DNA from: Adiantum capillus-veneris
Taxonomy: Eukaryota > Streptophyta > Polypodiopsida > Polypodiales > Pteridaceae
NCBI GenBank assembly: GCA_014529385.2
Contig: CM043944.1
Span: 82,202,384 to 82,266,383, forward strand
Direction: 5' to 3'
Length of the DNA: 64,000 bases
Position numbers and translations under genes: made by a program. The notes under the pieces were generated by a model. That model did not search any database. It had not been told where the DNA came from and was given only the letters and a program-made list of their open reading frames with translations. This document shows, in pieces, positions 1 through 10,900 of this stretch. Numbering within the stretch: the stretch's first letter is position 1; each line of letters opens with the position of its first letter.

Positions 1-715
1 AATTAGATTTTATAAAACCCATGACAATTATGATAATCTCAGATAATAAGTTTAACTAATTATCTTAGTGAAATTATGATGTTTTTAGGGGTAAATTAAA
101 GGGAAAAATTAGTAAATCATGTGCTATAACTACATGAAATTTATTCAAGCTGTATTATAGGGTAAAGAGACTGTGATAGTTATTCCAAGGTTAGAAAAGT
201 AGTATAGATATTTATCTAAGTCAAATTCTACTATTTCTAGCTAAAAACTAAAGAGGGAAATTAGTAAATCATGTGCAATAATTACATGCTATTTATTAGA
301 GATGTATTATATGGTAAAGAGACGGTGATAATTATGCCAAGGTTAAAAAATTAGTATAGATATTTATCTAAGTCAAATTATACTATTTCTAGCTAAAAAC
401 TAAAGAGGAAAATTAGTAAATCATGCTATATGATTACATGCTATTTATCAAAGCTAGATTACATGATGAAAAGGCTGTGATAATTATGTCAAAGTTAGAA
501 ACTTAGTATAGATATTTATCTTAATCAAAATATACTAATTTTGGTTGAAATTTCAAGGGGAAAACTAGTAAATCGTGCTATATGATTACATTCTATTTAT
601 CACAGTTAGGTTACATAATAAAGAGGCCGTGATAAATATGTCAAGGTTAGAAAGAAATAATAAATATTTCTTTATGTCAAATTATCCTAATTTTAGTTGA
701 AAATTGAAGATGGAA
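1..715. repeat. 152-bp tandem repeat, about 4 diverged units
   Basis: The phrase agtaaatc recurs at about 111, 263, 415 and 567, an exact spacing of 152 bp. Each unit carries the same ordered words: agtaaatcatg, then attacatgctatttat, gtgataattatg, and tagatatttatct. The units are AT-rich and diverged by point changes and small indels. The array probably begins before the window, because the first 100 bases look like a worn unit. No gene is present. It lies upstream of an LTR-like end at 2046 and may be part of that LTR's U3, which is inference. Confidence 0.85.
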
Positions 716-1320
716 ATTATATAATTAAGTTGGAAGATAATTACCAAAGGTCAAAAATATCCTTATCTACTTGTGGTAATTATACCATAGTTAGTTAGTG
801 AGGTTACTAAATTATAATTGACCAAAAGTTCTTTTTTTAGCAAATTATTAATTAAAATAAATAGACTTTGTGGTTAAAAGTTTTTAGATAAATTATAGTA
901 AGTGTAAATCTATGATATCAATTTAAGGAAATGAAATCTTTAAGAGAATTAAATACAATAAATATTAAGCCCAAAATAAGTAGATTATTAGCTTAAAAGT
1001 TGATGGGAAAATTAGGCAAAAGATATAGAAAATTATAAGAAAGTTAGGAGACCTTAGAAAACCCTTAGGGAAGCGGTGGAAAAATGGAAGGTAACTTCCA
1101 CGAACCCACGAGCAATGATTGTAACTAGGAAAGAAATGATTGGGTTATGACTGGTTGAAATAGGAAAGATATGATTGATCATCCTTAAAACAGCTTGTCT
1201 CAAGACACCTCCGACTCCTTGGAATATTTTGATGATAATGATTGGCTTTCTAGCCACGGTTAAGTCAGTTATCCCCATGAACGATGAGTTTCTACTCCGT
1301 GTCATGTCTTGATGTTTCTA
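716..1320. other. AT-rich stretch without a recognisable gene
   Basis: This stretch continues the AT-rich composition of the tandem array but without its period. I see no coding domain, RNA gene or terminal repeat. It may be U3 sequence of the LTR-like fragment that follows. Confidence 0.4.
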
Positions 1321-2046
1321 CATAAGTTAGGATACCATTTTTTATCCTAGGGGAGTTGCCCGGTTGTATGGGCAACTGGTTTGGTGTATGGGCACCCGGA
1401 ACCTTGGGTGGGGGTTTATTCCACTCCGGATTTGAATAAGGAATGGGTGCCATTTTTCACCCTTAACTAGTCTTGAGACAAGACGAGTACTGGTCATGGT
1501 TATTATGGACAATGTTGTGATTGACAGTACCCTGTCTTAAGTTTAAAGATGACTGTTTTTTAAAAAGAATGCTTTCAATGCTTTCTTTCATAATTGATTC
1601 AAGGAATTACTGTGATGGAATGTTAAAAGAAACCATTATTTTAAATGTTAAAACAATGTGATAATAAGATAAATGAATCTTGTGTGAGTGCGGGGTGGTA
1701 AGTGGGGTTGACTAAGGTTTTCAATCATGGATGGGTGGACCTGATTAGTCAGGTAACTATCCATCCCTGTGTACTAAAACGTTTTAGAAACTTCTTCACT
1801 TGGAGAGGAATCCACCAACGGCTGTGCCCTCACATATTTTAGGGGGAAAAAAGCGTTTGCTAAGGAAACCATAATCTGAACGATGAAGTTATAGGTCTTC
1901 TTCTAAGGCTATAGACCCAAGCCATTGTCAATGGTAAAGGTCTATTCCTTGGATTTTTCTTGTTTAAAGACTCTTATTTTTATCAGACCTAGAGACCTGT
2001 CAAGGATTCCATCCTCTCGGTATAGGCGGGTTGGGGACATTACATC
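1321..2046 (+). repeat. LTR-like fragment ending ...ggacattaca, plus orientation
   Basis: The right end reads ggttggggacattaca. Read on the minus strand, the sequence that abuts a primer site at 11230 ends ggttggggccgttaca. Further matches to that minus-strand sequence (about 11230-11680) include gtgtgagtgcggg against gtgagtgtggg, gatgggtggacc, and ttgattcaaggaatt against ttgattaaggaattt. I infer the same LTR family in opposite orientation. No primer site follows 2046, so it could be a solo LTR, a 3' LTR or a truncated piece. The left boundary is not resolved. Confidence 0.45.
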
Positions 2047-2751
2047 ATTTTTTGCCTTTGGATAGAAGCTTGTCCTGCATAACTTCTCTTGGTTGTTTCA
2101 GATTGAGCTACAATTTTTGGTAACCATATTTGTGTGTTACCTTCATAAAATCCTTGTGTTTCAAGTAGCCTGACTGGAATAATCTACTGCTTCACTTGTC
2201 TTTGTTGGGTAGTTTCGTTGAATTCTAGCTTCGGTACCCAAACTTGTCGTGTTACTTGCTTGGAAGGTCTTTTCTTCTACCTTTTGTTGTTGTTCTTTCA
2301 CTTGATTGGGCTGTTTGTCCATCGTTGATAGCTCGGTTTTCTCTTTGTATAATTTCTTCCTCGAGGTGGGTAGATTTAAGTTTCTACTTTAGGCTTTTTG
2401 GCCCAAACATTAGCCCTGAGCAGTGATTGACTCATTTGATGCTACCCACCCTGTCACCTTTTGTTGTTGTGGTTCAACTTGTGTCTTATGTATCCAAACT
2501 GGGTCTTTGACTTGGATGTGCTCTTTGGATACCAGCACTTGGTTGATTTTCTTTGGCTTCTTCCTAATGCTTTGATGTGATGGAAACTTTAGTTGGTAGA
2601 CTTTTTGTTTTGGTCTCCATTGCATTGCAGTTGATGGTGTGGCTCGTGACGTAGAGGCTTCGTTGGAAGTTTGATGTAGGCTCATTGAAGGTAAAGTCAT
2701 CTCGCGAGGTTGATATACTTCAATGTTTACATTTGTTTTACCTTTTTCCAC
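2047..2751 (-). pseudogene. E0 polyprotein remnant, repeat-rich linker after the protease
   Basis: Minus-strand translation gives a polar, low-complexity protein with stops. A short motif of the form W-[I/V/L]-[H/P]-K recurs: VWIHKTQVEPQQQKV near 2480, VWVPKLEF near 2240 and IWLPKIV near 2120, each preceded by Q/K-rich sequence. The frame follows on from the protease-like region upstream on this strand. A reverse transcriptase would be expected next in a gypsy element, but the sequence ends against an unrelated LTR-like fragment at 2046. Function unknown; probably a linker of E0. Confidence 0.45.
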
Positions 2752-2853
2752 AATGGTTGGTGACTTCTTATCTGCGTGGATTTAAGAAGCTTCATGGAGT
2801 CTTACCGTTATTATTGTTGAAGCTTTTGATTGTTGACAAAAGAAGATGTTCCT

Positions 2854-3153
2854 CTAGCTTTCTGTTAGGACCAGACTCTCTTGGATGTGACGGGAGTCAA
2901 TTATGTGGAAAGTATCATTGTACTCCCCAGTAGTCAACTTGAATACTACTTCTACCATGCCCAAGCTAGGAATGTCCGTTTTAAAACTTGTGTACACTAT
3001 CTCCTCCAGATTGGTGATTGGCGGCTTCCCCATCATTATCCACGTATCATAAGACATTAGATTCTTTGTCACTTTTGTATCTATCAAAACTAAACATGTG
3101 ATTTTGAGTCCTGTTTCTCCGTATATGCTGAATTTGATCGTTGTAGGAGACAT
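2854..3153 (-). pseudogene. E0 second retropepsin-like domain, catalytic motif altered
   Basis: The reading frame contains LVLIDTKVTKNLMSYDTW. It resembles the active-site segment of retroviral-type aspartic proteases, where hydrophobic residues precede D-[S/T]-G and an asparagine-rich turn follows. Here the glycine after D-T is replaced by lysine, so the copy is probably inactive. A later 'YNDTFHIID' segment resembles the second half of the fold. It follows another protease-like segment at 3167-4546, so the element may carry two such domains in tandem. The assignment rests on motif likeness only. Confidence 0.5.
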
Positions 3154-3166
3154 TCGATCTTCTTCC

Positions 3167-4546
3167 TTATCCCTGTTCTATGTCTTGATCTTGCATTTGT
3201 TGAACTTTTGACGTTGAACTTGGAATTGTTTCTCCTTCATCTACTTTGATTTGTTCTTCTTCTAGAATCGACTTTTTTGAAATAACTTTTATTGATTCTT
3301 CAGGTATGTCAATGATGACATATTCTCGTTGTTGCTCTGCTCCCTTCATGTGCACTTTGGCATCATGCTCCATGATGTAGCTATTTGTTTCACCTTTTCT
3401 ACTTTCACACTCGCAAAATTCATTAGCTTCCTTCAACACCTTTATTGTAAATAAGGGATTTATATCATAGCCATCTTTGTCGCAAAATTTAGTCAGGGTC
3501 ACCTTATTTACACAAACATCAAGAGTCGCCAGTATTTGATCCCATCCAAAGGGCTCAAATAACTCCTCTGGAAATGGCTTTGGTACATATGTCTCATCTT
3601 CTACTGAACGCTCTAGGATGCAATCTTCCTTTCTAAGACTTCCACCCTCAGGAGCTCCGTACATCCAAATATGCACTTTGCTTTTGAAATCAGTTCTGGA
3701 GTTTAATTTTTTCCTCGGGGTTCGTTCTACATCTCTATAACTATTATCTTTGACACTAATTCTTGTAGTGATCTCTTTGTGTCTCAAGTAGATATAGTCA
3801 TATCCCCAATCTTGTACCATTTTGAGTTGACGCATGAATGGTCTGCCCAATATGATATCAAAGTTGCTGCTCTTGTCAAAATTCATTATGGAAAAATTGT
3901 GTTCATACTCTATGCCACATGAGGATACAGTGATTTGTTCTAGTATTCCTATCGGTTTCTCCTCGTATCCATCCGCTAATTGCAGTTTCATTTGAGTTTT
4001 TGTAAGAGCAGGCTTTTCCCATTTTTTCCATATTTCTTTGGTTGCAATGGCAATTCTTGGGCTACTAGCTAATTTACCAATTTTATTTACTCCTTTGTAC
4101 TTAAGTGGTAAGGTGGTGTTTCCTTCTTCTCCTTCACAATAGTCATCCACCTTATTTATTGGTACTGGCTTTGTCTGTGGATTCTTAGGCAAGGTGTCAT
4201 CCATGTTTTTGTTTGTAAGTTGATTGTGTGAAGGGATTTTCAACCCCATCTTTCCCAGGTGTTTGCCCATTTGGCCCCATATGTGCGGTCTAATTTTTAG
4301 TAGTTCTGAGAGATAAAGTGTGCATTGTATAGGAGAAGACATCAATTCATGCAAGCTCTTGGTATCCATCATTTTTTGTGTGGCTCTCCACTGAGAAGGT
4401 ACCATTTTAACCTCCAATTTTGTTTTGAGTTCTCCTATGGAAGATGGCAAAGTCTTTAGAGAGTGTGGTTTACTCTCCTCAGATGCGATAGACCCGACAT
4501 CCCCATATAGAGATCGTATATCTCCTAGAAAAAATTCATGTTCCAT
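3167..4546 (-). pseudogene. E0 gag-pol remnant with retropepsin C-terminal half
   Basis: A 459-codon frame, the longest of E0 and in the same frame as the gag segments upstream. Its middle reads like a plant gypsy protease: ATKEIWKKWEKPAL, then LQLADGYEEKPIGILEQI, then FDIILGRPFMRQ, where I-L-G-R-P-F is the conserved flap/dimer segment. The expected D-[S/T]-G triad just before ATKEIW is not visible (IGKLASSPRIA there), so the active site appears lost. The C-terminal third is acidic, low in complexity and unrecognised. No reverse transcriptase motifs are present. Confidence 0.65.
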
Positions 4547-4729
4547 GTTATCTCAGGGATAGGTTCTGCCTTTAAAGTAGCACTACCATCATTTTGGTTT
4601 TTGATTGATTCCCATAAATATTGTGGCCACGATTCTTCTACCTCCGAAATAGGCATCACTACTTATGAGCCCACCCCATCTGTGGTTTTGGCTACCTATT
4701 TGTATCTAAAGGTGCCTCAACTCTTGCAT

Positions 4730-5323
4730 TTACAATACCACAACTTTCCAATTCTTGGGTTTTTCACGGATTAGCAACTCCATTTTTGGAGCATCTGGAA
4801 CTGGTTCCATAAGATCTTGGGCCTTTTGGATGAGCTCCTTGCACATTTGCAACCTCTCTTTTTCATACCGTGGATGAGGATATGTCAGCCATCTATCCTC
4901 TTGGGTTTGGTTGGTCTTTAACCTAGCATCATAAGATTTCAAGATCACATCCAAAGGTTCAAAGACTTTGTCGATCAAGACTGAACCTCCCGAGTTAGTC
5001 TTTGACTCTTGAGGTCCCTTTGTGTTGTTCTTGCTTTGTTGCTCTCGTCTAAGCTGTTCTTTTGTTTGATTTAGTTCAGTTTCCAAATCAGCTTTCTCAT
5101 GTAGCCTTTTTGCTTTCATTTTGTCTCCTTTAGCTTTCCACGATTTTCTTCCTGTTATCACTGATATGTTCTCAATTTTTGTTTGAACAGGCAACATGGG
5201 TTCCTCCTCAACGATTGCATTTTTGGTAGCTTCTTGAGCTTGAGCTTGAGTCATCATGTTTAAAGGAATGGAGGGTTCCACCTCAGATCCGCTTGAAGAA
5301 GGAATTACGCCTACAGAGTTCAT
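4730..5323 (-). pseudogene. E0 gag-related charged/coiled-coil region
   Basis: A 197-codon frame in the same register as the gag segment upstream and separated from it by stops. It is rich in K, E and Q, with a likely coiled coil around KADLETELNQTKEQLRREQQ. The C-terminus has a proline-flanked helix. It links the zinc knuckles of gag to the protease region. I do not recognise a named domain. Confidence 0.45.
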
Positions 5324-6364
5324 TGTTTCTTTCCCCCTGTAGTTTGGATTTTTAGCACAGTGTTGGTGTAGATGGTCTATCCCACCATGTTCACAAAATA
5401 CAAATAGTTCTATTTGTGGACCCTTGTTAGGACAACTTCGTGCCTAGTGATCACCTCCACACTCATAGCATGGACCTTCTTGTTTCATAGGTGGTGATCT
5501 AGCCAATGGTTGTTCTTGCCTTATGAGAATGTTCTTTGAACCATACGCTTGATGATTGGCTATGAACACGAGCGTATTCACATCCATGGAGTACTGAAAT
5601 TTTGTAGGTTGTACTGACACAGGTGTTGGATGAGTGTAATTGATTACTATTCTGCCATCATTCAAAAGATGTAACTGCTGCCCTAGCATTTGTTGCATCT
5701 TTGGTTGAGTGCTACACCATGGAGTGGGGTGATCCCCTCCACAAGTATTACATCTCCTTAATTGAGGTTGTGGTATATGTAGGTTCTGTTTGTAGTCTTT
5801 GTTTATTCTTCTAATCACCCCCTCAACCACTCGATAAATGATTGGTTCCCAAGGAGTTTGAACATCCTTCTTTGTTGCTGATTTTCTCTTCGAAGATGAG
5901 ACACTACTGGTCGTGTTGTCTGTATCTTCAATCACCTCTCCGTAGGTTTTACAATTGTCAACTAGATAAAGAGCTTCTCTAGTGACTTGCTCAAACATCA
6001 TGCATCCTTTAAGATGTAGGTCCCTTTTAAGAGTTGCATTCCTCAAGCCCTCTATGAAGAGAACTAATAATCTCTCATCTTGCGATAGCTCTCTCACAGG
6101 ACATTTTTCTATGTATTGTTTGAAGCAAAGCAGAGCTTCCTTCACTTTTTCATCCTTTTCTTGTTTGAAATTGTAGGTTTGGGACACAGTGTTGTGTTTG
6201 ATTCCCCTTTTTGAGAACTCCTCTACAAACCCTTGTAAGAGTTGTGACATGTTTGAGAATTCATTTATGTTTAGTCCTTGGAACCAAGTCAAGGATGCTC
6301 CTTCCAATGTCAATCCAAATCCCTCATATTGAGTATGAAAATCTACAATCTGTTCAGCTCTCAA
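5324..6364 (-). pseudogene. E0 gag core with zinc knuckles
   Basis: The N-terminal 120 residues match the retrotransposon gag (capsid) pattern: GASLTWFQGL, FVEEFSKRG, then a basic helical stretch ending RDLHLKGCMMFEQV. Two zinc knuckles follow, CNTCGGDHPTPWC near 5710-5750 and CYECGGDH near 5445-5470. The second continues through an in-frame stop to a fourth cysteine. Both have C-X2-C-X3-H-X4-C spacing instead of the usual C-X2-C-X4-H-X4-C. A third cysteine/histidine cluster (CEHGGIDHLHQHC) follows near 5380. The gag would package element RNA in cytoplasmic particles. This copy is broken by stops. Confidence 0.75.
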
Positions 6365-6417
6365 AACCTATTTGAAGAGTGAGACATGAGCATATGGATC
6401 CTTCGACCCATCATATT

Positions 6418-6955
6418 TTATTTTACACATTGAGCCATGTGATATGGTCTTAATCGTTGTGGTTCAGTCACCAATCTAGCCAATTTGTGGTCTCGTGGAA
6501 AGAGGTCTCTGGTGCTCTCCTCTCGTCTTGGAGAAAATCCGGTGGAATCCTCTTTGATGTGTACTCTGGCATCATTTTTGGTTGGAAGTAAGTAGAGATT
6601 GGAGTACCCTTGTATGTGTATCATTCTAAGTCAATTGGATCAACAAGTCTGTACTCAAGTCCATACTTATCTACCATTAAAGCTTGCACTCCATTGACAT
6701 TTGTATACATGAACGCATAGAGATTCTTATGCGTGGTCAACTCTCTAGCATGGGGTTCTACACACTTGTAGAAGATATATGGATCTCCATTTTTGAACCC
6801 ATACAAGCCTCATGTGCATAGTCTGTAAGCACCTTCATGTATTTATTGGCTTTGATGAATCTCACATTTGGTTTGTCAATTAGAGGATGCCTCTCCTCTA
6901 GATATTCTCCTAGTCCCACTGTTGTTGGCATTGCAGTATTTCTTGCATTTTTCAT
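6418..6955 (-). pseudogene. E0 gag N-terminal region, frameshifted
   Basis: Three overlapping short frames on the minus strand (from 6955, 6806 and 6624) together cover the region before the gag core, so at least two indels have broken one reading frame. The stretch beginning at 6955 is in the same frame as the downstream gag. It has no domain I can name. It directly follows, in transcription order, the palindrome array. Confidence 0.5.
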
Positions 6956-7417
6956 GTCTGAGTGGAGTAGAGAACCCGGGTGATGGATGATTTGTCATGG
7001 TCAAGGCTCACTGAAATATTTCAAGATAGTACTTGACAATCCCACTTTGGCTTAGTGAAACTTATCCCTATTTGCCCCTGATAAGCTCTCTAAAAAGTCA
7101 GAAACTTGTGACTCTTTGGTCTCTGGAAACTGGTCTTCGGTACCCTAAAAGTTTGAATTTAGGAAACCTAGTAAAGTTCAGCTCTAGCTTTCTTCCTGGC
7201 TATAGCTGACTCAATTTGGAGTTTTCTATCAAAAGTTAGAGCAGTTTTAGTGAACTGCACTTGAAACAGCACTCAAAACAGTCTCAGGATGAGAACACAA
7301 GAACTTTGGTTTGTATCTTGGTCTCCAGAAGGTATTTTTAGCTCAAACTTGAGATTTGAGATGTACTCAAGTATGTCTACAAGATTATCAAGTCAGATGC
7401 CCCCACTATGCTGAGGT

Positions 7418-9250
7418 ACATGGATCGCGATCCATGTTCCTCTGTCAAATTTGTTTTTCCAAATTTTCCCAAATTTTGACATGTGTAGACAAGGTCATTT
7501 GCAGGCTATATAGAAATTTTCAGCAAATTCTGAAGTTGAGGTACATGGATCGCGATCCATGTTCAACAACATTTGGACTTGATCTCTTGGTAGCTTGTAA
7601 CACTTTATGTCCACAAGCTAAATCTCAAATATTTTTGGATTTGGACTTGGTTTGATAGGTCAAATAGCCAACACAAGGTTGCACTGTGGTTTTCAGTGTG
7701 TCGCCTGTTTTGCTCCCTTTTGACCCAAATTTGCTCAATTTTTTCCAAAACTGGACTTGAGGATATGTTTCCTTGTGTATGCACTACTGATCTAGAAAGC
7801 TTTAGGTTAAGTTGTCACTATGGGTACACGGATCATGATCCATGTTTGGAGCCCAAATTGAATTTTTTGGGTACCATCAGATTCAGCATGATTAGTAGGT
7901 CCTATGGTATCAACTTTTTTGAAAATGGACCTCTGGATTGAAAGTTAGGTCAATTCTGGCACTTGCTCAGAGTACTTGGTAGTTCTGGGCTTTTGGTTTG
8001 GTTTTTGATATCCAAATTGAGTTTTGAGAAAACCACTAGATTCCTTGTGATGTCCTCTAGATATGGTGCAAATATGGTACCAGCCTGTGATAAAGGAACA
8101 TGGATCGCGATCCATGTACCTATGTGTCAGATTACACTGCAAATTGGCACACAACTTCCCCTTGGTCTCTTGATCCCTACTATATGGTTTTTGTGTGATT
8201 TGGACTTGTTTAGGTCAGGCAAAAGTCAATTCCCAGATTTGTTTTAGGGTTTTTACCTTGAATTGTTTTTGGCACTTTTGATGACTTTTTTGGACTTTTT
8301 TGACAAAATTTCTTTGGAGAGTTTTGTTCACAATGGTCTACGGTATAGGCTGGAAAAGGTTTTGTCCAAAAATTTCTCAAGGGTACACGGATCATGATCC
8401 ATGTTCCACCACTTTTGGACTTGAATTTTTGGTGTGATGATAGCTTATGATGTTTGTAGACTGCTTACAATTTTTTTTTGAATTTGGATCAGTTTTGCCC
8501 TACCAAATCTGACTTCTACAGTATGCTGTGACAATTTTGACAATGAACTGTTTTTGGTTTGACCACTTTTTATAACTTTTTTGCATATGATTCTTCTGGG
8601 AAAAGTGTTTGTCTATGTCTCAGCTATCCACTGCTCAAATCTCAACCAAAACATTTTCATGAGGTACATGGATCGCGATCCATGTTTGGAAGCCAATATG
8701 ACATTTCTTGGTACCATCAAAATCAGCATGTGTACTAGATGCTATGGTATCAAAAGTTTTGGATTTGGACTAGTTTTTGTTATTCAAAAGGAAGTTTTTC
8801 TCTCTGTCCAGCGGGTTTTGACTAGTTTCTATATTTGGCTATTTTGACCAACTTTTCTCACTTTTTTGACATGGTGCCTTTTGGGAAAGTTGTTCCACTA
8901 GTTATCAAGGATGTACTTGGCAAATATCAACCCCAAATGTCAAAGGTACATGGATCGTGATCCAATTTTGATAGCATTTTTTCATGAATTTTGTTTTGTT
9001 GGTTTTCTATCCCGTGTAGAAGCCAAATCTCACCCCTTTTTGAATTTGGATCCCAAAAAGATGAAAAAACCCAACTTTTGTGTTTGAATCCCTGTTTTGG
9101 CCGTTTTTGCCCTAACAGTCAATTCTCATGTGATTTTTGAGTTTTTCTTTCAAGCAAACTTGATCAGAGCAATATCCCACTGATGCTCAATGTCATTGAT
9201 CACTTTTTCCCAAAAATGGTCTCTGGGGTTTCTTGGATCGTGATCCATGT
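7418..9250. repeat. Array of 8 palindromic cores, about 283-bp spacing, in the E0 leader
   Basis: The core acatggatcgcgatccatgt is a perfect 20-bp palindrome at 7418, 7543, 8098 and 8666. Variants lie at 7826 and 8385 (acacggatcatgatccatgt), 8948 (right arm decayed) and 9231 (left arm decayed). Start-to-start spacings are 125, 283, 272, 287, 281, 282 and 283 bp. Flanking sequence also repeats; the match is best three units apart. The array lies between the E0 primer site (9780) and gag (6955). Its only open frames are short and poorly supported. Confidence 0.9.
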
Positions 9251-9779
9251 TCCTCCATAGAATCTTGCCAGACTTTCTAGATTGCTTCTAGAGAGTATGT
9301 TGATGCCTTTGATCCATAAATTTTTGCATTTGGATCACTTTTGAGGTCTCTACCATCAAATTTTCAAAATTCCAAAGTTATTGTCATTTCGACCAAAATA
9401 TGGTTTTCACCCTTTTTTCCCTCAATCTTTTAGCCCAAATTTGATGGTGGTAGTTTCTACTTACCCTACTCCTAAGTACTGAAATGAAACATGAAACAAA
9501 AACAAACAGAAGGTACAAAACAAAGTCGAAATGGGAAACGTAACAACACTCTGAAAGCATAGAGAAAATCGGAGAATGAAATGCTTTTGGCTATCTCACT
9601 CACAACCCTCTTTACTTCTCAAGGATAGATCTAGCAAGTCCTCGACTTCTAGACTTTATCAAGCACTAAAACCCGTGTCTAGCTGCTTCACTGCTAAGGT
9701 GTAAATGGAATGGAGAGACAATTCTTCAAAAAGAACACTCTAAATACACATTAGGTCACTCACCATCTAAGGATCATAT
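9251..9779 (-). other. E0 5' leader, non-coding
   Basis: Sequence between the primer-binding site and the palindrome array in transcription order. I see no domain, conserved start or RNA gene in it. Confidence 0.5.
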
Positions 9780-9796
9780 CCCCAGCAACGGCGCCA
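9780..9796 (-). promoter_or_regulatory. E0 primer-binding site, tRNA-Asp type
   Basis: Read on the minus strand this is TGGCGCCGTTGCTGGGG. It resembles the complement of a plant tRNA-Asp 3' end, the primer site known from many Athila/Tat gypsy elements. It lies one base inside an LTR end (TGTTAGC on the plus strand at 9798). It sets the orientation of E0 as minus. Confidence 0.8.
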
Positions 9797-9797
9797 A

Positions 9798-10900
9798 TGT
9801 TAGCAAGTCTCGCGACAGACGTCTACAACATAGAATTTCGGCACTAACATACTGTCAATACTCAGGGAAGTGACTCCAATGGGGCACTGAGACTCTTTGA
9901 GATTGCCAATCTCAAGAATCAAACACACTAGCTCAACAAGCAAACCAACACTCAATGATCAGGTAAATCTACCTATGTCCTTTCTCAGAGCTTTAGGTCA
10001 TCATGCCATTTTGGCACTCGAACAGACCTAGGACACCTAGGGGCACTATCCTAGCAAGTCTGGTTGCAATCCGACAAGGTACCAAAATCACGATCCATCA
10101 TGAAAAAGGTCCTGAAAACTCCAAACAGAACATGCCAAAAATGTCTTCCTATGGTCTAAGAACACTCTCCTATGGTCAAAACGACTAAAAACAATGATTT
10201 ATGCACTCAAATCTACATTTACATCTCATAGACACGTAGTCATGAACCTCAACAAATCTGACAATGCTTACACTTGAATTAAAGTGCAAAGAGAGAGGAA
10301 CACGATGCAAGTTTCTAAATAGAAAACGGATTACCAAATCATTAGCTGCGATGATTACAAGTTTGGAGCAGCTCATAGCTTGAGTGTACATTTTTAGAGC
10401 TCCCTTCTTCTTCTAAACATAATCCTTCTTTCACATTAAGGTTATTGACCTTTATATCTAGGGCATTCTAAATGGCCAGTGGCTGACTCACATGGACTTT
10501 TACAAATGTCATGATAGCATTATAACTCAGGAAATTGACCAAATACTCTGGAATCAAGATTTACATACTATCTCGGCAAAATAATAGAGTACAAATGTGG
10601 TGTCCGGCTACGTGTCCTACTAGTTGGGTGCCCGTTCGATCTGTCCTCAAACACAACTTCTTCAGGAGAAACTTCTTCTCTTGTACCTCTGTGTAGAGAG
10701 CCGCTTGGGCTTCCATTTTTCCTTGGTTCTCTTACACAAGATAAAATTCAAGTCTATCTTCAAAGCATTATCCATTAATCACTTCTAAAAATTGACCATC
10801 AATGATGTAAAATTTTTACTAGAGCTTGATCCATCATTTAACATGCATCAACAGGCGTTCAACCTACAACATTAGTCTCACTAGCGGCTATGTTAAAACA
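9798..10900 (-). repeat. E0 5' LTR (outer end approximate)
   Basis: The inner end is fixed by the primer site at 9780-9796 and begins TGTTAGCAAG on the plus strand. The LTR contains a TATA-like box at 10451. A degenerate relative of the leader palindrome arm (atcacgatccat) occurs near 10087. I could not find the matching 3' LTR in the window, so the outer boundary is not determined. Confidence 0.55.
10451..10456 (-). promoter_or_regulatory. TATA-like box in the E0 LTR
   Basis: The minus strand reads AGATATAAAGGTC here, inside the LTR about 650 bp upstream of the primer site. That fits a U3/R promoter for the minus-strand element. The transcription start cannot be seen. Confidence 0.4.

Noticed and set aside
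7418-9250. CRISPR-like reading of the regularly spaced palindromes
   Set aside because: The spacing is about 283 bp, the intervening sequence is itself repetitive, and the context is a plant retroelement.
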